Assembly: GCA_958430865.1 (NCBI GenBank) | Contig: CAUDNR010004445.1 | Coordinates: forward strand, 1-64,000 | Origin: Entrophospora sp. SA101 | Lineage: Eukaryota; Glomeromycota; Glomeromycetes; Entrophosporales; Entrophosporaceae | Length of the DNA stretch: 64,000 nucleotides | Direction: 5' to 3' | Shown: positions 59,506 to 64,000 of the stretch, one piece after another | Position numbering within the stretch: position 1 is the stretch's first letter | Layout of the letters: each line of letters opens with the position of its first letter | The notes under the pieces: model-generated | Seen by the model: only the letters and a program-made list of their open reading frames with translations | Database searches by the model: none | What the model was told of the DNA's origin: nothing | Translations under genes and position numbers: made by a program

Positions 59506-60519
59506 CTACAAGTCAACTTCAAATAATTTTTTTATTTGTATCTTCATCGATTTCCATTTCAATGAAATGGCTCTATTTTTTTGCAATATACCCATTTCTT
59601 GAAGTTTGATGCAATTTATTTTTTTACTGAAAATGTGATCCAAGAGGATTGTTAGTTCTTGCTTAGTCCACCTTCTGATCCAATGAACAGGTAATTCTTG
59701 TATATCATCCACCAGTACACTTAGCTCACTTCCTTGATCTTCATCACTATCATTGTCACCACCTTCATCATCATCGTTTTCATCGTTGATTATTACTGAT
59801 TCAAAAATGTTGTCTTCAACTGCTGTTACCACAAAGAATTTGCTTAATTCCACCTCTTCTTCCTGGTTTCCTTTCTGGCTTTCTTCCTCTTCCTCCTCCT
59901 GACTTTCTTCTCCTCCTCCTTCCTCTTCCTCTTTTTCATCACTGGAAATCTTGATCTTTTTTCTGTCTTCTTCCTCACCCCTCTTCAACGACTGTAATAT
60001 TTTAGAAGAAAAATGTAAATAAAAATGTAAAATGAACAAATCAATGATGGCAAATGAAAAGTTAATTGAAGTTTACTTTATTCACATCAGTTACAAGGCC
60101 TCTTATTAATCTTTCTAAATCATTTCTTCTATTATTGTTTTCTAATAAATTATTTATTTTTTCGATCGCAAGTTCATATCTATCACTCACTGATTTTTTA
60201 AAATCATTAATTATATGTTTAATCTATATGGTTAATTATAATAATAAATCAGTACTTTCGAGTTTGTTAAAATAAAATGATCAATTTTATATAATCTACT
60301 TACAATTGAAGACGAAGACGAAGACGAAGATGAAGATGAAGATGATTCTCGAGATTCTTGGGAATGGCTAAGAATTAAATAAAAGAATTCTTAATTTTAT
60401 TATATAGCAACTAGAGTGACGACGGGTGGCGGGCGATAACCACCACCACCACCATCCTTAAAACACTTACTTTTTTCACCGTCCAAAAAATTATCTCGGT
60501 TTCTTTTATTTCTTGACAT
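59506..60519 (-). CDS. Cassette-family gene E, acidic unknown protein
   Basis: Exons 60471-60519, 60304-60367, 60077-60223 and 59506-59991. Exon 1 encodes MSRNKRNRDNFLDGEK and is one base short of matching the frame of exon 2, so the A6 run at the donor (60471-60476) may be one base too short. With that base the product is about 248 aa: a polySer tract (HSQESRES then Ser run); a helical segment (DFKKSVSDRYELAIEKINNL, RNDLERLIRGLVTDVNK); a strongly acidic Glu/Asp middle; and a conserved-looking end (LPVHWIRRWTKQELTILLDH). No known domain is recognised. Promoter, exon 1 and intron-1 start match the other cassette genes. Confidence 0.6.
60410..60470 (-). promoter_or_regulatory. Conserved intron-1 5' hairpin element, copy E
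   Basis: On the minus strand from the donor: GTAAGTGTTTTAAGGATGG, then GGTGGTGGTGG, TTATCGCC and CGCCACC, ending GTCACTCTAGT. GGTGGTGG/CCGCCACC can pair in a stem with a short loop. It is the longest G-rich arm of the copies. Confidence 0.65.
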
Positions 60520-60888
60520 CTTTTAAATTTTAATAAAAAAAAAATGGAAGAAGTTTAAAGAAGTTTGTGAATGATCGACGCGTACACATTGATTATTTGG
60601 GACGTTTCACAGCAAAAACCACCTCTGGGGTCATCTGACCAAAATTGAGCTTTTTACATAATATTGATCTATAATATATAAATTATAATTGGTGAAAATA
60701 TTAGACCATATTTGCTTAATAAAAAAACGGGGAATTTGCAATGGACACCTTCTTTAAAGTAATTTGCACAAAATAATAAATTGATCTGCGCACCCCATTT
60801 TATTGTTACACGCAATAATTTAAAATTTTAAAAATAAATTTTTTTAAAAAATACATACATATTAATATTAATATACATTAAAATAAAA

Positions 60889-61196
60889 TCAATAAATATT
60901 AGGTTCTGGACAAAGAATATCTTTAAATGGGTCTTCTACATGTTGGCGAATTTTTGTAAACAAATATTTTTTTCTATCATCTGTTAATGGAGCAACCTCA
61001 ATAATATTTAATTGACCATCCTTATCAAAATTAGCATTCTTTAGAAGTTTAAAAGAAATTTCCGAGCCACCAGATTTTTCAGAAACATAAACTTTTCCAA
61101 TATCCTTACTACTAAAGCGAAAATGATGGTATTTTTTTATATTTGGTAATTTTCTGAAATTGTCATTAAATAGTAAGCTAAAGTCATACCATTTCC
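60889..61196 (-). CDS. 3' part of an unknown gene, ends at assembly gap
   Basis: Minus-strand frame open from the gap to a stop at 60889: KWYDFSLLFNDNFRKLPNIK, KYHHFRFSSKDIGKVYVSEK, then RKKYLFTKIRQHV and FKDILCPEPNIY. The KYHHFRF and C-terminal R..YL(Y/F).KIR...F.D..CPEP pattern looks like a lineage-specific Rhizophagus protein family without known function. It may be the C-terminal part of the BTB-containing frame on the other side of the gap, or a separate gene. Confidence 0.45.
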
Positions 61197-61206
61197 NNNN
61201 NNNNNN
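61197..61206. other. Assembly gap (10 N)
   Basis: Ten undetermined bases interrupt a minus-strand reading region, beside a repeat also seen at 53477-53660. A palindromic repeat collapsed in assembly would explain the break. Confidence 0.99.
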
Positions 61207-61274
61207 TTTTTTGGTGTTACATTTCCATTTCTGGTATACTAAAGGATATACAAGACCAATAAAAAGTTGTGGGA

Positions 61275-61571
61275 CTAGGTGTCTTGCACTATAGCAAAAT
61301 ATGTGGACCTTACACATAAAATGTTGGAATGAACTTGAAAAGTTTTTACAATATTAGTTGTTGTCACTGCTATGTCTTCCTCACCATTACCACTATTATT
61401 GTTGTTGTTGTTGTTGTTGTTGTTGTTAAAAAAATAGCCTCCTCCTCCACCTATATGTATTACCATATCATTCAATAATTTCAACAAATCATAAGCTAGT
61501 GTTGAACAGAATAATGATGTTGACAGTTTTGGTGTTGATGATAATGTCGATGTTGTTAATAACAATTGCAT
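61275..61571 (-). pseudogene. BTB/POZ-like domain fragment interrupted by a repeat
   Basis: From ATG 61571 the frame reads LAYDLLKLLNDMVIHIGGGG, an Asn run, then VKTFQVHSNILCVRSTYF, which fits the first half of a BTB fold (D.VI.V...K.F..HS.IL..RS.YF). Directly after TYF the sequence turns into a dispersed repeat (GTGCAAGACACCTAGTCCCA, also near 54255-54285) and stops. A working BTB protein would act in CUL3 ubiquitin ligases or dimerise; this copy is cut off. Confidence 0.5.
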
Positions 61572-62759
61572 TTTAAATTTTAAATTTTTGAGAATAAAAG
61601 GCGAGGAATAAAAAATTTTGATTTAGTGTTTACTGAAAAAGTACTCCAGCTACAATTCCAGATGTCTTTTTATGGTGTTCTAACAAATTGTCATAATATT
61701 ATCTTTATTAAAAGAATTACTCCAACAAATATAGATGGATGACGATAATAATAAATAACTTCAAAAATCCAATTGTTATACAAAAAATATCAATATATGT
61801 GTAACATATTGCCCTATATGACAAACCCCTTTTCACATGTACATTCATAAATGGATCCTCCTCATTTCTAAACACTCTATTCGTTTAGGTTTAACCCCAA
61901 AACAATTTCAACATCGAGTGAACCAAGAACCGAATCTGACTTTCATGAGTAATCATGGTCACAAAGATCATCAACATCTAAATGTTTTACACCGCTGATT
62001 GTTCATAAAAAACTGGTGGATTTAAAAACCTGCCCTTTCTATGATTGTTTGTATTCAATATTATTAATAAACTTGTCTGTATTGACAGCTACAAAAAAAA
62101 ATAACAGAAGAATTATGTATATATTTAAAGACAACAGTATTACCAGGGATTATTTTTAAACTATTTGCTAGGACATGTGCAGTGTTAGCATATTGCTATC
62201 ATATTAAAATGCGCTGACCACACATCAACAGCAAACTAATGTGCGGTCAATAATTTTATATATAATTTATTGAACACGTTGCTCTTTGGAATAACAATGT
62301 TCAAAAGACTAACTCAAAAGCTAACTCAAATCAATTGAATGTTCATTTAAAGTTTCTAGATTCATTTGGTCATGAATTCAAAGCATCCAGTGTTTGTTTT
62401 CGTATAATTGTGTGCTCATTGTAAAAATATTTCAATAATTGAAGGATTTTGTAGCTTAATTTGTAGTTACCTGAAAATGAATGAATTGACCATATATGAT
62501 GTCAAGGGTCGTTTAATAAAATTCAAAACTCAAAAAAATTTACAATTGAAATCTGAAAATTGAAATATTTGAATCTAATAATAATCCAAACTTAATTTGA
62601 ATCATAAAAATTAATCTAAAAGAAGATATTAATTGCTTGTTTTATTTGTCTCTTTATTTACAGTGTTGTTTAGTTTTTTAGTTTTTGTGTACTTCCAATA
62701 GCATGACTCCATATATATTTTGAATATAATGATCTATAATGTAATGTGATAGTTGTAAT
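61572..62759. other. Intergenic stretch, nothing recognised
   Basis: No coding or structural feature is supported, apart from scattered AT-rich simple sequence. Confidence 0.45.
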
Positions 62760-62917
62760 CAGTGTTGTCAGCGGACGCGAACATGGACACGGAGTGTACG
62801 GACAGTCCGGGACATTTAAGAAAATGAGCAAACACGTCCGCGTGACAAATTGTTACGCGGACATTTTGGACAGTGTACATTGGACATTGTTCAGGACATG
62901 TCCCATGTACAGCACTG
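62760..62917. mobile_element. 158-bp hAT-type MITE with perfect 8-bp target duplication
   Basis: It starts CAGTGTTGTC and ends ACAGCACTG, and is flanked by the identical octamer GTTGTAAT (62752-62759 and 62918-62925). It is CpG-rich and contains a near-perfect 27-bp palindrome (62836-62862) built from GTCCGCGTGACAA and TTGTTACGCGGAC. An 8-bp duplication fits hAT transposition, and its first eight bases equal those of 421-539. Confidence 0.83.
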
Positions 62918-63167
62918 GTTGTAATGAGTATAAATAAGATTATAGATAATAATTAGATAAATTGGAATTTGAAAAATGAATAAATTCACTTTTATACATG
63001 TAAACAGCTGACCCAGGGTTCCCTTGTTTACCGTCAATAAGTTCTAGTGCTAAATATTGTAAATGGATGTTAATATTTATTTTAATATTACTAATCAAGT
63101 TTATCATTCTGTTCAAAAATACTTAACATTAGTAGTCATATATATATATATGTATGTATGTATGTAT

Positions 63168-63353
63168 GGGGTTTGTACTAGGGAAATCAAGCTTCCAGAC
63201 AAAAAATCTATTTTTAGTAACAACCCTTATAAATTTGGTTACACTATGCAAAAGATCCAATTTTTTCACCAACTGTAAATCCTTTATTAGAGATTATTAT
63301 CGAGTAAAAAGACAAAAAATAGCTGGAAGCTTGATTTTCCTAGTACAGACCCC
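63168..63353. mobile_element. 186-bp MITE with 31-bp inverted ends
   Basis: The left arm (63168-63198) begins GGGGTTTGTACTAGGGAAAT and continues CAAGCTTCCAG. The right arm (63323-63353) is its reverse complement with very few mismatches. It sits in a (TATG)n/(AT)n tract. There is no coding capacity, and a target duplication cannot be separated from the simple repeat. Confidence 0.78.
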
Positions 63354-63428
63354 ATATATATCTATCTATTTATTTTTATAAAAAATTAGAATTATACATA
63401 TTTGGTTTTTTTCTTGTATATTAAAAAA

Positions 63429-63470
63429 GGTGGTGGTGGTGATTATTGATCTATTACTCGCTACTCTAGT
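63429..63470 (+). repeat. Remnant of the intron-1 hairpin element
   Basis: GGTGGTGGTGGTGATTATTG through CTACTCTAGT matches the 3' two-thirds of the conserved intron element but lacks the splice donor half. It lies immediately left of upstream-repeat copy C. Confidence 0.5.
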
Positions 63471-63471
63471 T

Positions 63472-64000
63472 ATACATCTTTAATAAAACAAACATGACTT
63501 AGCTATTTAATCATTTCCTTGTATGTGAATGCCTCCATCCAACAAATATTCATGATGGTCATGATTATTATTCAATACATTTGATGTTGTAATTGACATA
63601 ACAAACAATTGCATTACCCAAACTTTTAATAATGCGTGTCTACCCAGATCTTGGAGGTTCACAAGAATAAATTATTTTTCCTCATTATCAATTATGGTTC
63701 CTTATGAATAATAAATCTGATATCGATCACAGGTGTCAGATTTAATTAAAATTTCCTATTACAAACATGCAGTCAGGTGCTTTCACACACTTCAGCACCA
63801 TGGATTTTTTTTCCACAGTTGAAATACCCCACATGTTGGAAGGCTTTGGTCAAACTTTCCCTTATCTTCCCCTCAGACCATGCTTGGCTGTTACTATATG
63901 GGCATTGATCACTGATAGCTGATGCTTGTGCGATGATTGTTTTGTGTTATCACCCTCTCTCGCTAGAATAAAGTTGATTTAAATAACAAGTTCAGTTGGT
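63472..64000 (+). repeat. Upstream cassette repeat, copy C, cut by window edge
   Basis: It matches copy B from ATACATCTTTAATAAAAC onward and copy A from the block around CAGATCTTGG. The last part (TCACACACTTCAGCACCATG to GTTCAGTTGGT) is nearly identical to 4420-4635. By analogy a cassette-family gene should begin about 1.3 kb beyond the right edge. Confidence 0.8.

Overview
The window is very AT-rich eukaryotic DNA. Its genes have many short GT-AG introns (about 60-100 bp), polyAsn/polyAsp tracts, many small inverted-repeat elements and decayed transposons. Gene content and family style point to an arbuscular mycorrhizal fungus of the Rhizophagus type (Glomeromycotina). This is an inference, because no search was possible. 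A 10-bp N gap at 61197-61206 shows it is an assembly scaffold.

Confident conserved genes, with exon structures rebuilt by hand from splice sites and reading phase: a BCK1-type MAP kinase kinase kinase with SAM and RA-like domains (16710-21634, +, 14 exons); cytosolic tryptophanyl-tRNA synthetase (22100-24141, -, 11 exons); a membrane protein with a homopolymer frameshift (29429-30514, -); a seven-TM receptor-like protein (31873-33632, +); the ubiquitin-like splicing modifier Hub1 (35233-35712, +); a Dad2-like DASH kinetochore subunit (36280-36857, -); 40S ribosomal protein S16/uS9 (47442-48126, -); a mitochondrial MidA/NDUFAF7-like methyltransferase (50542-52230, -); and the glycolipid translocation protein RFT1 (54422-56548, -).

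Accessory layer: a decayed hAT transposon with 20-bp inverted ends (551-3825), further hAT fragments, a LINE ORF1-like fragment, an F-box pseudogene, a processed eL27 pseudogene, a crinkler-like fragment, cysteine-rich duplicated exons, and about ten MITE-like elements. Several MITEs have clear target-site duplications and some are nested.

The most unusual pattern is a mobile-looking 5' gene cassette. Three genes (5901-7772 +, 43102-44179 +, 59506-60519 -) share a short basic first exon and a nearly identical start of intron 1, which begins with GTAAGTG and can form a G-rich/C-rich hairpin. They also share proximal promoter sequence, yet encode unrelated downstream exons. Two of them, plus a third copy running off the right edge (63472-64000), also share up to 1.7-2 kb of upstream repeat. 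This looks like one promoter-exon-intron unit attached to several different coding bodies.

The conserved genes serve ordinary cell functions (cell-wall signalling, translation, splicing, mitosis, ER glycosylation, mitochondrial complex I assembly) and show no operon-like link to one another.
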